A stretch of DNA of 32,504 nucleotides from CAZCWM01 sp964622625 (GCA_964622625.1 CAZUUQ010000028.1:1-32504), one strand, 5' to 3'; positions 15,799-24,113 are shown, counted from the stretch's first letter. The notes: generated from the letters alone by a model not told the origin. Translations and numbers: made by a program.

Positions 15799-17193
15799 TC
15801 ACCTCGCACGTTCCTCATCCCACGGCCGCGTGAACACCACCTCGATGCCGTGCGAGTGTTCGACGCCGCAGTGTTCCGCCAGCCAGGCGTTGTCCGGCCG
15901 GCCGTGATGCGACCAGAGGAACTCGACCAGGTCAATTTCATGCCGCACGGCCGGCGGCTGATAGCGCGGCCGCTCGGCCGTCAGCAGCGTCGCCCACTCC
16001 TGAAATCGCCGGCCCCAGTGCTTGAGCTGCGTCTCATCGCTGGTCCACAGGCCCGACGCGCCGGAGATGTCGGTGTTCGGATCGGGGCTGTCGGCATAGG
16101 CCCAGTTCAGCCAGCCGCCGGCCACGCGGCTGGTGATGCGCACCAGCGCGTCGCACCACAGCGTCTGATGCTCCGGCGGCCACGTCTTCTTCTCCCGGGG
16201 TACGCGCGCCCCGCCCTTCCACCCGAACTCCTCGATCACCAGCGGTTTGCCCGGCACGTGGGCGGCCCGGGCGACGATCTCCACATACCCCTTGCGCTGC
16301 GTGAAGTAAGGCTCGATCATGCCCACGTCCACATCCGGCAGCATGGGATAGAAGTGGATGGAGGTGTAGTCCAGATGCGCGCCGACGCGCCGCGCGTTGA
16401 ACCCGCCGTACGCGTACGCGCCCGGCAAATGGATCGGAATCGAACTCTGGTGCATGCCCAGCGTGATGAGCTGCCGCGCCCCCGACGCGCGGATGGCCTC
16501 GCACTGCCGGACCACCCACTGCTCGGTGAGGTGCTCCTGAAAGCGGATGTACGTCGCATAAAGATCGCGTTCCTGGCCGGCCGGCTCCACCTGCGGAAAG
16601 TGGTCGCCCGGATCGCGGCCCAGGTATTCGCGGGCGAAGGCGCGCCATCGCTGCATGCGCGGCTGAAGCGTCGCATGGGCGGCATGGTCCGGCCGGGGCC
16701 AGTACACGCTCGGCTCGTTGTGCAGATCCCAGGCCATCACCGTCGGGTCGTCACCCAGGCGGGCCATGATCCGCCGCCAGAGGTTGCAGCGGTGATCGAG
16801 CACGCGCTCGTCACCGAACATGTCGCCCCATGCGTGCCGTGCCCGGCCTTCCCAGCCGTTGGGCCCGCTGTAGATGATCCGCAGCCCCGCCGCCCGCGCC
16901 AGATCGGTCATGCGCCGAACCTTGGCGAAGCCCTCGTCGTCATAGACGTCGGGGTCGGGGTTGAGCGTCGCGGTGTCGAGAAAGATGCGCACCGTCGTGA
17001 AGCCGGCCTCGGCGATCCGGCGAAGCTGACGTTCGACGCGCGCGGGATCGAAGCGGCTCCAGATCTTGGGCGCCCAGCCCGTGGCCGGATCGAAGTAGTT
17101 GCAGCCGATGGGAAGAAACGGCCGGCCGCTGCCCGTGTCGGCAAACCCATGCCCATCGCTGGACACGGTCACAAAACCGTCGGCACTGCTCAT
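15799..17193 (-). CDS. Glycoside hydrolase of clan GH-A (GH5-like), first copy
   Basis: A 464-residue cytoplasmic TIM-barrel glycosidase. The acid/base is Glu160 in DLHNEP and the nucleophile lies in IEEFGWKGG (Glu321 or Glu322). IHFYP and WLNWAYADSPDPN match the paralogue that follows 64 bp downstream, so the pair arose by tandem duplication and then diverged. The N-terminus GFVTVSSDGHGFADTGSGR forms the usual short strands before the barrel. The ATG at 17193 has only a weak GAGTG-type site. It lies 142 bp downstream of the GH130-type gene on the same strand and is probably co-transcribed with it. Confidence 0.87.
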   Translation of the reverse strand: MSSADGFVTVSSDGHGFADTGSGRPFLPIGCNYFDPATGWAPKIWSRFDPARVERQLRRIAEAGFTTVRIFLDTATLNPDPDVYDDEGFAKVRRMTDLARAAGLRIIYSGPNGWEGRARHAWGDMFGDERVLDHRCNLWRRIMARLGDDPTVMAWDLHNEPSVYWPRPDHAAHATLQPRMQRWRAFAREYLGRDPGDHFPQVEPAGQERDLYATYIRFQEHLTEQWVVRQCEAIRASGARQLITLGMHQSSIPIHLPGAYAYGGFNARRVGAHLDYTSIHFYPMLPDVDVGMIEPYFTQRKGYVEIVARAAHVPGKPLVIEEFGWKGGARVPREKKTWPPEHQTLWCDALVRITSRVAGGWLNWAYADSPDPNTDISGASGLWTSDETQLKHWGRRFQEWATLLTAERPRYQPPAVRHEIDLVEFLWSHHGRPDNAWLAEHCGVEHSHGIEVVFTRPWDEERAR

Positions 17194-17335
17194 GCTGGAT
17201 CACTCGCCCGGCTGATGGTCCGTCCCGCTCCCAGCGGCAATCGTCAGCCGGCGGCCGCGTGTCTGGCGCACGCCCGCTCCCGCAGGCGGCCCACCATGGC
17301 GACTGGCCGGGAAAAATCAAGTGCGTGCGGGTAAA

Positions 17336-18283
17336 TCACTCGTGCCTGCACGCGTGGATCAGGTCGTCCAGGCTCGCCGTCGCCAGGCACTGCACCGTGT
17401 CGGCCGCGCCGTAGTAGATGCGCACCGTGCCGTCGTCCTCAAGGATCGAGCCGCAGGTGAACACGCAGCTCGGCGTCTGGCCGATCAGCTCGTAGGTCGT
17501 CTCCGGCGCGAGGATCGCCCGCTTCGACACGCCCACCACCTTGTTGGGATCCTTCAGGTCCAGCAGCATCACACCGAGCTGGTACACCGAATCATTGCAC
17601 TGCGGCCGCACGCCGTGAATGATGCACAGCCAGCCTTCCTTCGTCTTGATCGGCGGGCCGCCGGGGCCGATCTTCGTCTGCGCCCAGCGCGTCGGCACGC
17701 GCGTCTTGACAATGCAGCGCGGCACGCCCCAGTGGATCAGGTCGGGGCTCTGCCCCGTGAAAATGTGCATCGCCCCCGGCACGTTCGGCCGATCCAGCCG
17801 CCAGTACTTGCCCTGAATCTTTTCGGGGAAGATCACCACATTGCGGTTGTCCGGCCAGGTCATCAGCCCCAGCCAGTCCCACTTCTCGAAGTTCCTGTCC
17901 ACCTTGTACAGCCCGACCTGGCAGCCGTAGTCGGTGTGGCAGTTGTGCGTGACGTAGTACTGGCCCTCGACCTCGCAGATGCGCGGGTCGTGGTAGCTGC
18001 GCTGCCGGCCGCCGTCGACGTATTCGTGGTAGACCGGATCGTTCTCCGGATACGGCGCCGGCTGCGGGCGCGGCTTGAAGTGGATGCCGTCGGTCGAGTC
18101 GCAGACCCACATGTAGCGTTCCAGGGCCGAGTTCTCGACGCGGGCGACCATGGTGTACTTGTTCGGCCCCTGCTTGACGACGCCGGCATTGAAGGCCGTC
18201 ACGATGTCGCCGGGAAAGTCCGCGGCCGTGAGAATCGGGTTCTGCGGATGCCGTTCGACGATGTACTTCTTCTTGCGGAGCAT
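17336..18283 (-). CDS. GH130-type beta-mannoside phosphorylase
   Basis: A five-bladed beta-propeller enzyme of 315 residues. GH130 members phosphorolyse beta-1,4-mannosyl-glucose, mannobiose or related mannosides in the cytoplasm, releasing mannose 1-phosphate. Visible landmarks are ERHPQNPIL at the start, MVARVENS, SYHDPRICEVEGQYYVTH with the family's Asp-Pro-Arg (the Asp being the likely proton donor), and TKIGPGGPPIKTKEGWLCIIHG. There is no signal peptide. I placed the start at the ATG at 18283 (MLRKKKYIVERHP), preceded by AAAGG. The longer frame upstream adds 20 poorly supported residues. The two GH5-like genes downstream could supply its short mannosides. Confidence 0.9.
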   Translation of the reverse strand: MLRKKKYIVERHPQNPILTAADFPGDIVTAFNAGVVKQGPNKYTMVARVENSALERYMWVCDSTDGIHFKPRPQPAPYPENDPVYHEYVDGGRQRSYHDPRICEVEGQYYVTHNCHTDYGCQVGLYKVDRNFEKWDWLGLMTWPDNRNVVIFPEKIQGKYWRLDRPNVPGAMHIFTGQSPDLIHWGVPRCIVKTRVPTRWAQTKIGPGGPPIKTKEGWLCIIHGVRPQCNDSVYQLGVMLLDLKDPNKVVGVSKRAILAPETTYELIGQTPSCVFTCGSILEDDGTVRIYYGAADTVQCLATASLDDLIHACRHE

Positions 18284-18392
18284 GACGAACCTTTCAACGC
18301 TGCGTGGGGTAAAAGACGCATCCATCAGGGCATTTCGAGCCAACCACTATAGCGACCACCTCAGGCCGCACCCTGCTCCGCCAAGGTGCGGA

Positions 18393-19901
18393 TCACGCGC
18401 CGTTTCCGCCCGCGATCCGCGCGATCAGGTTCGTCGTGCTGCGCCCCTTCACCGGCGGGACCAGCAGCACCTGCCCGCCATACGCGTCGACGATGTCGTG
18501 GCCCACGACCTGGTCGCGCGTGTAGTCGCCGCCCTTGACCAGCACGTCGGGTTTCAGCGCCCGCAGCAGCGGGATCGGCGTGTCCTGCTCGAAGACGATG
18601 ATGTAATCCACGCTCTCCAGTTCACTGAGCACCAGGACGCGGTCCGCCTCGGTGTTCACCGGGCGCGACGGACCCTTGAGCCGGCGGATCGACGCGTCGC
18701 TGTTGATCGCCACGATCAGCAGATCGCCCGCCTGCCGCGCCTGACGCAGGAGCTGAATGTGCCCCGCGTGCAGCATGTCGAAGCAGCCGTTGGTGAAAAC
18801 GATCCGCCGCCCCTGGTCGCGGTGGGCGGCCGCTTCCACGATCAGTTGTTCGAGGTTGCGCAGCTTGCCGAGCTGCTGATGGTTCTGCTGCAGAAGCGAC
18901 AGGAGAATCTCGCTCAGCGGAATGGGCACCACGCCGAACTTCTCGACTTCCAGCCCCGCGGCCGTGTTCGCCAGGCGCACAGCCGTGGGCCAGTCCGCCC
19001 CGTTGGCGATCGCGGCCGCGAGCATCGCCAGCACCATGTCGCCGGCCCCGACCACGTCGTACACCGCCCGCGCCTGCGTCGGAATCAGCCGCGCCGGCTT
19101 GCCGCGCTGCAGCAGCAGCATCCCCTGCTTATCGAGCGTCAGCGTCACCGCCTCGGCCCCGAGTTGTCGCAGCAGTTTCTGGCCCATCTTCCGCAGCGTC
19201 GGCTCGTCGCTGGCGGCCGGATCGCAGCCTGTGGCGCGGGCGGCCTCGGTGCGGTTGGGCGTGATGCACGTCGCCCCCTTGTAGCGGGCGTAATCGGTGA
19301 TCGCGGCCGGATCCACCAGCACCGGCACGCGCGCCTGCTTCGCCGCCGCGATCAGGCTGCCGCACAATTCGGCCGTGAGCACGCCCTTGCCGTAATCCTC
19401 AAGGCACAGCGCCGCCGCGCCCTTGAGCAGCTTCCGCGCCGCGGCCGCGAGCTTCGCCGCCGCCTTCGCCGAGATCGGCTCGCGCGATTCCTGGTCCACG
19501 CGGAACATCCGCTGCGGATGGCGGTGCTGCGCCAGGCCGACGTAGTTTTCCTTGACCGTCGTCGGCCGATCGTCAGCCGGCAGGAGGCCCGACACATCGC
19601 AGCCGGCCTCGCGCAGGGCCGCGCGGATCAACCGCCCCGGCTCGTCTTCAGCCACGACGCCGACACACGCGACCTCGCACGCCAGCGCCCGCAGATCGAG
19701 GCAGACATTGGCCGCCCCGCCGGCCCGATGCTCGCGCTTCCGCACGTTGAGCACCGGCACGGGCGCGTCGGGGCTGAGCCGCTCGGCATTGCCGTGGATG
19801 TAGCGGTCGAGCATGAAGTCGCCGACCACCACGATTTTCCGCGGCTGCCAGCGGTCCATGAAGCGGATCAGGTCGTCGGTCGAAGGTGTGGTCGCTGGCA
19901 T
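18393..19901 (-). CDS. hldE: Bifunctional heptose 7-phosphate kinase / heptose 1-phosphate adenylyltransferase
   Basis: Makes ADP-D-glycero-beta-D-manno-heptose, the precursor of lipopolysaccharide inner-core heptose, in the cytoplasm. The 502-residue protein is full length. Residues about 20-330 form a PfkB/ribokinase-fold kinase (VVVGDFMLDRYIHG, REHRAGGAANV, CITPNRTEA) ending in VVGAGDMVLA, where the Asp is the catalytic base. Residues about 355-502 are the nucleotidyltransferase domain, with TNGCFDMLHAGHIQLL containing the HxGH motif and VKGRSTTNLI containing the second nucleotide-binding motif. No good Shine-Dalgarno precedes the ATG at 19901. It lies 60 bp after the MnmE-like GTPase gene. 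Its presence suggests a heptose-containing glycan in the outer envelope. Confidence 0.95.
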   Translation of the reverse strand: MPATTPSTDDLIRFMDRWQPRKIVVVGDFMLDRYIHGNAERLSPDAPVPVLNVRKREHRAGGAANVCLDLRALACEVACVGVVAEDEPGRLIRAALREAGCDVSGLLPADDRPTTVKENYVGLAQHRHPQRMFRVDQESREPISAKAAAKLAAAARKLLKGAAALCLEDYGKGVLTAELCGSLIAAAKQARVPVLVDPAAITDYARYKGATCITPNRTEAARATGCDPAASDEPTLRKMGQKLLRQLGAEAVTLTLDKQGMLLLQRGKPARLIPTQARAVYDVVGAGDMVLAMLAAAIANGADWPTAVRLANTAAGLEVEKFGVVPIPLSEILLSLLQQNHQQLGKLRNLEQLIVEAAAHRDQGRRIVFTNGCFDMLHAGHIQLLRQARQAGDLLIVAINSDASIRRLKGPSRPVNTEADRVLVLSELESVDYIIVFEQDTPIPLLRALKPDVLVKGGDYTRDQVVGHDIVDAYGGQVLLVPPVKGRSTTNLIARIAGGNGA

Positions 19902-19961
19902 GCGGTGCTGCTTGGCAGGAAGGGCGATGACGGACGTTCTCTACGCCGCTTTCCGGAGATT

Positions 19962-21086
19962 CTACGGCATGGCATGGTCGTCACAAAGCGGCCTGGAAGT
20001 CGCATATACCGCCAGCGCCGCGGCGTCGGCAGCCGCGAGATGCCGGCGCAGCGTCGGTGTGAAGGCCCACGGGCCGGAGGCTGCATGCGTCAGTCCCAGG
20101 GCGCTGCGGCACGCGGCCGCGAGCGCGTCGATCCCGTCGCCGCGGGCGGCGCTGACGTGCAGGACCTCATGCCCGGTCGGCCGCACAGCCGGCTCATTGA
20201 GATCGCATTTGTTGACGACGAGGACATCGGGCTGGCGAGGCAGGTCGGCGGGGTCGGGCCAGTCGGTGCGCATGTCGCGCATCGCCACGAGTACATCGGC
20301 GTCGCGCACGACCTGCCGGGCGAGGGCGAGGGCGGCCATTTCGATGGCGTCGTCACTGACACGCAGGCCCGCGGTGTCGCACCAGCGGACGACCACACCT
20401 GGCGCTGCGGCGTGGCCCGGCTCGTGTTCGCGTCCGGGCAGTTCCGCCAGCCCGGCGACCCAGTCGCGCGTCGTGCCGGGAAGGTCAGCCACGAGGCTCG
20501 CCTGCCGTCCCATCATCCGGTTGCTCAGCGTGCTCTTGCCGACGTTGGGCCGGCCGACGACCACGACCGTCGGCGGCGTCACAAGGCGGTCGAGCGCGTC
20601 GCTGCGGACGAGAATCGCGGCGGCCGATTCGCGCTGCTCGTCCGATTGGGCAAGCCAGTCGCGCCACGCACGCGGCTGGTCGAGCAGCAGGTCGATCGCG
20701 GCCGGGCTGGCGGCCCGCGCCAGCGTGGCGAGCATGTCGGCTTCGAGATCGCTGTCGGCTTCGGGATAGATGTCGCGGTTCGGCGCATCGGGGTCGAGCG
20801 CGACGCCATGCTTTCGCAGTTCATCGAGCAACCGCTGCACAATGCGCTTGCCGCCGTGGGGCATGAGCTGGGCCCAGTCGCCCCGCAGCAGCACCGCCAG
20901 GCCGTCGTCGATGTCGCCGAAGCGCACGTAACGCAGACGGCCGGGCGGGACGGTCCAGTCATCGCGTCCCGTCAACGCGCTGAGGATCGCGGCCGCGCCG
21001 TGGCCGTGCAGTTGGACGAGTGCGATCGCCCCGGCATGCGGTGCGGTCGTGACGCAGGCACGAACGGATGGGCCGGCAGCGGTCAT
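19962..21086 (-). CDS. MnmE/TrmE-like GTPase, shortened
   Basis: A 374-residue relative of the tRNA-modification GTPase MnmE, which is usually about 450 residues. The N-terminal 110 residues resemble the tetrahydrofolate-binding domain (TTAPHAGAIALVQLHG and MPHGGKRIVQRLLDEL). The G domain is intact: GRPNVGKS at 178-185, PGTTRDWV, DTAGL, VVNKCDL and HVSA. The central helical part is short and the protein ends without the CxGK motif that carries MnmE's catalytic cysteine, so it is unlikely to do the normal U34 reaction unaided. ATG at 21086 overlaps the TGA of the upstream membrane-protein gene by four bases (ATGA). It is best called MnmE-like until a genuine mnmE elsewhere in the genome is checked. 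Confidence 0.85.
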   Translation of the reverse strand: MTAAGPSVRACVTTAPHAGAIALVQLHGHGAAAILSALTGRDDWTVPPGRLRYVRFGDIDDGLAVLLRGDWAQLMPHGGKRIVQRLLDELRKHGVALDPDAPNRDIYPEADSDLEADMLATLARAASPAAIDLLLDQPRAWRDWLAQSDEQRESAAAILVRSDALDRLVTPPTVVVVGRPNVGKSTLSNRMMGRQASLVADLPGTTRDWVAGLAELPGREHEPGHAAAPGVVVRWCDTAGLRVSDDAIEMAALALARQVVRDADVLVAMRDMRTDWPDPADLPRQPDVLVVNKCDLNEPAVRPTGHEVLHVSAARGDGIDALAAACRSALGLTHAASGPWAFTPTLRRHLAAADAAALAVYATSRPLCDDHAMP

Positions 21087-21568
21087 GTTCGGCGCGCCGT
21101 CTCATAAGGGCTGTAAGCCGGCAGCATCGGACGGCCGTGGGGGTGATTGACGATCTGCGCCGCCATGGCGACGACCGCCGCCAGCAGCGGCCACCACGAT
21201 CCCGTGACCAGCACGCCCACCAGTCCGAAAAATGCCACGCCTTCGCACGCGGCCCACAGCAGCAGATTGCCCGCGAAGTAGCCCCGCGGCGCGACGGCAT
21301 GGTCGCGCCAGTGCCGCTTGTAGATCTGGCCGCGGATGAAGTAGGCGATGGGCACGACGGTCACGAGCATGAGCAGGCCCGCGCCGGTCATGATCGACGC
21401 CAGATCCGGATCGGCGGCAGGCGCGTCGCCAAACGCGCCCGAAGTCAGAGCCGCGACGATCGCCCCGAAAGCGAATTCACCGAACAACAGCGCCGCCCAC
21501 ATGACGCGGGCGTTGCGCAGCACCTGCTTGCGTTCGGTCTCGACATCGGGCGGCAGGACATGGTTCAT
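21083..21568 (-). CDS. Conserved-looking membrane protein of unknown function
   Basis: A 161-residue integral membrane protein with about four hydrophobic segments: VMWAALLFGEFAFGAIVAAL, MTGAGLLMLVTVVPIAYFI, GNLLLWAACEGVAFFGLVGVL and WWPLLAAVVAMAAQI. Cytoplasmic-looking ends are charged. I do not recognise a named family. The chosen ATG at 21568 has GGAGAG seven bases upstream. An earlier in-frame ATG at 21595 would overlap the coaX stop but has its ribosome site too close. Its stop overlaps the start of the MnmE-like gene by four bases, so the two are probably translated together, as one unit with coaX upstream. Confidence 0.7.
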   Translation of the reverse strand: MNHVLPPDVETERKQVLRNARVMWAALLFGEFAFGAIVAALTSGAFGDAPAADPDLASIMTGAGLLMLVTVVPIAYFIRGQIYKRHWRDHAVAPRGYFAGNLLLWAACEGVAFFGLVGVLVTGSWWPLLAAVVAMAAQIVNHPHGRPMLPAYSPYETARRT

Positions 21569-21587
21569 GGCCGACTCTCCGGGCGCA

Positions 21588-22379
21588 TCACTCATTCTCC
21601 GCCGCCCGCATCGCCGTCCGCAGCGACACCGCCAGGCCGCGCAGCGTCAGGTCGGGCACGATCCGCTCGATCAGCGGGTAGTCGACAAACAGCGCGGCCG
21701 CGTCGCCGCCGGTGGCGATCACCATCGGATAGGCGCCGGCGATCTCGGCATACTGCTCGACCAGCTCGCGCACCATGCCGCGCAATCCGTGAAACACCGC
21801 CGAGCGCATCGCCTGCGACGTGCTGTGGCCGACCACCTCTTCCGGGGCCGCGAACTGCACGGCCGGGAGCTGCGCGGTCTTCTGCCGCAGGCTGTCGAGC
21901 ATGAGCTGGGCGCCCGGGCCGATCGCCCCGCCGTGGAACGTACCCGCGCCGTCGACGAAATCGACGGTGATGGCCGTGCCCGCGTCGACGACGACGCACG
22001 CCTGCTGGAGCACGTCGTAGGCGGCCGCGGCGTTGAGCAGGCGGTCGTCGCCGACGATCGTGCCCGCGTCGACCTGCCGGCCGATGGGCACGGGCAGATC
22101 CTGCTCGATGCGCAGGATTTTCTCGCAGCCGGCCGCCTGGAGCAGGCGCGTGAGCGGCTCATCGAGCGCGGGCTTGACCGAGGCGAGCACCGCCGGGGCG
22201 AATGCCAGATCGCGCAGCGGCTCGACCAGTGCCGCCAGCAGCGCCGGCAGGGCGGTCTCCAGCTCGTCGTTCGTCACCACGTGCTGCGCGACGCACTCGC
22301 CGTCGATGAAGCAGCCCGCGGCCGTGCGCGTGTTGCCGATGCTGACCGCCAGGAGATTGACGGACGTGTCCTGATTCAT
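21588..22379 (-). CDS. coaX: Type III pantothenate kinase
   Basis: Catalyses the first step of coenzyme A synthesis, phosphorylation of pantothenate, in the cytoplasm. The product has 263 residues, normal for the family. The N-terminus NLLAVSIGNTRTAAG is the phosphate-binding strand (usually DxGNT; here SIGNT, so the first Asp is replaced). CVVVDAGTAITVDFVD and FHGGAIGPGAQLM are the classical ASKHA motifs, with VIATGGDA near the C-terminus. The ATG at 22379 has GGGAGG close upstream. It overlaps the predicted end of obg (ATGA) once the adjacent artificial gap is collapsed. Ser in place of the first-motif Asp is worth checking, since that Asp contributes to catalysis in characterised CoaX. Confidence 0.93.
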   Translation of the reverse strand: MNQDTSVNLLAVSIGNTRTAAGCFIDGECVAQHVVTNDELETALPALLAALVEPLRDLAFAPAVLASVKPALDEPLTRLLQAAGCEKILRIEQDLPVPIGRQVDAGTIVGDDRLLNAAAAYDVLQQACVVVDAGTAITVDFVDGAGTFHGGAIGPGAQLMLDSLRQKTAQLPAVQFAAPEEVVGHSTSQAMRSAVFHGLRGMVRELVEQYAEIAGAYPMVIATGGDAAALFVDYPLIERIVPDLTLRGLAVSLRTAMRAAENE

Positions 22380-23592
22380 GTCGCCTCCCGTGGCTGCTCC
22401 CCCGGCGCCTCTTGCGGNNNNNNNNNNNNNNNNNNNNNNNNNNNNNNNNNNNNNNNNNNNNNNNNNNNNNNNNNNNNNNNNNNNNNNNNNNNNNNNNNNN
22501 NNNNNNNNNNNNNNNNNCCTCTTGCGGTGTGGCGGCCGCCGGGTCACTGAGATCCAGCGTCTCGGCCGACCGTGCCGTCTCGGCCGCCCGCGCTGCTTCG
22601 AGGCTGCTCCAGCAGGCTTCGAGCAGTTGCACCAGCCCTTCCCCGGTGGCGCTGCTGATGGCCAGCGGCGTGACGCCCAGGGCGTGTTCGATCAGTTCGA
22701 CGGCCGCGGCGCGGTCGGCCGGGTCGCGGCCCGCCAGGTCGAGCTTGGTCAGCACCAGAAGCTGCGGCTTGGCCGCAAGGTGCTCGGAATAGCGGGCCAG
22801 CTCCTGGCGCACCACATGGTAATTGTTCACCGGATCGGAGCCGTCGGCCGGCTCGATTTCCAGCAGGTGCACCAGCAGGCGGGTGCGCTCGATGTGGCGC
22901 AGAAAGCGCGTGCCCAGCCCGTGGCCGGCGTGGGCGCCTTCGATCAGACCGGGGATGTCCGCGATCACAAGCCGGCGCTGGCCGGGCAGCTCGGCGATGC
23001 CGAGGTTCGGTTCAAGCGTGGTGAACGGGTAGTCCGCCACGCGCGGGCGGGCGTGACTGACCTTGCTCAGCAGTGTGCTCTTACCGGCATTGGGCTTGCC
23101 GATCAGGCCCACGTCGGCGATGAGCTTCAATTCCAGGCGCAGATTCCGCTGCTCGCCGGCCTCGCCGTGGGTGAACTGCCGCGGCGTCTGGTTCGTGGGC
23201 GACTTGAAGTGCTCGTTGCCGAAGCCGCCGCGCCCGCCGCGGGCGATGAGCACGCGCTTGTTCAGCCGATCCATGTCGGCCAGCAGCTCGCCGGTGTCGG
23301 CGTCGTAGATCAGCGTGCCCGGCGGGATCCGGATTTCCAGGTCGGCCCCGGCCTTGCCGCTGCACTGGCGGCCCGCGCCGGGCTGGCCGGACTCGGCGTG
23401 CCAGTGGTGGCGGCCGGTGAAGTCCAGCAGCGTGTCCACGCCGGGTGTGGCGACGAGATACACGCTGCCGCCGTCGCCGCCGTTGCCGCCGTCGGGCCCG
23501 CCCTTGGGAATGTACTTTTCACGACGGAAGCTGACGGCCCCATCGCCGCCGCGGCCGCTGCTCACGAAGATCGTCGCCTGATCGACCAGCAC
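22376..23592 (-). CDS. obg: Obg family GTPase (gap near C-terminus)
   Basis: Essential ribosome-assembly GTPase. The Obg fold is residues about 1-155 (QATIFVSSGRGGDGAVSFRR, KGGPDGGNGGDGG, GGFGNEHFKSP). The G domain follows, with GKPNAGKS at 165-172, FTTLEPNLG, DIPGLIEGA and LTKLDL. I chose the GTG at 23592 because it starts at the conserved LVDQATIFV and has GGAGG six bases upstream. An earlier ATG at 23682 would run through a terminator-like hairpin. The 100-N gap lies near the 3' end. If the 10-bp repeat flanking it is collapsed, the frame continues and stops with TGA at 22378-22376, giving 368 residues and overlapping the coaX ATG. Confidence 0.95.
22418..22517. other. Assembly gap (100 N), probably artificial
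   Basis: A placeholder of exactly 100 Ns. CCTCTTGCGG occurs immediately before it (22408-22417) and again immediately after it (22518-22527). This suggests that two overlapping contig ends were scaffolded instead of merged. Confidence 0.9.
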
Positions 23593-23643
23593 CGTCAGCC
23601 TCCGCCGCGCGTCAGCCAGGCCCGCCCCCGGGACAGACGGGCC

Positions 23644-23674
23644 GAAAGAAAACGGGCGCCAAAGCGGACGCCCG
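23644..23674 (-). terminator. Terminator-like hairpin between rpmA and obg
   Basis: Read on the minus strand, CGGGCG pairs with CGCCCG, with CC/GG extending the stem around a single bulge, and the hairpin is followed by TTTTCTTTC. It lies about 75 bp after the rpmA stop and 50 bp before the obg start. It would let L27 be made in excess over Obg. Confidence 0.6.
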
Positions 23675-23724
23675 CGAGTCATCGTATCGAATCGAATTGC
23701 GCGGCCTTCGGGTCAGTCTGAATC

Positions 23725-23755
23725 GGGGTCAGCCGGGGTCAGCCAGGGGTCAGCC
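23725..23755. repeat. Three direct copies of a 10-base unit after rpmA
   Basis: GGGGTCAGCC occurs at 23725-23734, 23735-23744 and 23746-23755, the last copy running into the rpmA stop codon. It probably arose by slippage in the untranslated tail. Confidence 0.7.
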
Positions 23756-23992
23756 CGCCGAGCGGACGTGGACGTGGCGGCCCTGGAACTCGACGATGCC
23801 GTCAGCCAGGGCGAAGAGCGTGTCGTCCTTGGCGCGGGCGACCTGGAAGCCGGGCTTGAAGGGCGTGCCGCACTGGCGGACGATGATCGTGCCGGTCCGC
23901 ACCGTTTCGCCGCCGTAACGCTTGATGCCGCGGTACTGCGGGTTGGAGTCGCGGCCGTTCTTGGAGCTGCCCTGTCCCTTCTTATGTGCCAT
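23750..23992 (-). CDS. rpmA: 50S ribosomal protein L27
   Basis: An 80-residue large-subunit protein near the peptidyl-transferase centre. The N-terminus MAHKKGQGSSKNGRDSN is diagnostic, with RYGGETVRTGTIIVRQ and KDDTLFALADGIVEF following. There is no cleavable N-terminal extension as in Firmicutes. The ATG at 23992 has GAGG upstream. The rpmA-obg order is common in bacteria, but rplU (L21), usually just before rpmA, is absent here; its place is taken by an adaptor-protein gene. A promoter-like sequence lies about 80 bp upstream. Confidence 0.97.
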   Translation of the reverse strand: MAHKKGQGSSKNGRDSNPQYRGIKRYGGETVRTGTIIVRQCGTPFKPGFQVARAKDDTLFALADGIVEFQGRHVHVRSAG

Positions 23993-24072
23993 GGCGGTGT
24001 CCTCGCTGTCTCGCCGTCTCGCTGTCGCGGCCTGTCGCGGGCCGGAGGCCTGCCCGAGCGGTCAAGCCCCAC

Positions 24073-24102
24073 AGTGTATCACGGCCGATCCCTGCCTGGC
24101 AA
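24073..24102 (-). promoter_or_regulatory. Sigma70-type promoter candidate for rpmA
   Basis: On the minus strand TTGCCA (5/6 to consensus) and TACACT (4/6) are 18 bases apart. They lie directly after the end of the adaptor gene and about 80 bases before the rpmA ATG. Position and spacing fit an independent rpmA transcript. Confidence 0.5.
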
Positions 24103-24113
24103 CCGACCGGACT

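Noticed and set aside
18150..21107. A 985-codon plus-strand frame, the longest in the window
   Set aside because: It runs antisense to hldE and the MnmE-like gene, both certain. The translation shows no domain and is a by-product of high GC content.
23593..23682. A 30-residue N-terminal extension of Obg from the ATG at 23682
   Set aside because: It would place the start within or before the terminator-like hairpin, and the family starts at the LVDQATIFV segment, where a GTG with GGAGG is present.
24001..24060. Short repeats of CTGTCGCGG and CGAGACGG in the rpmA leader, considered as a regulatory array or CRISPR remnant
   Set aside because: Units are too short and irregular, with no spacers; most simply slippage in GC-rich DNA.
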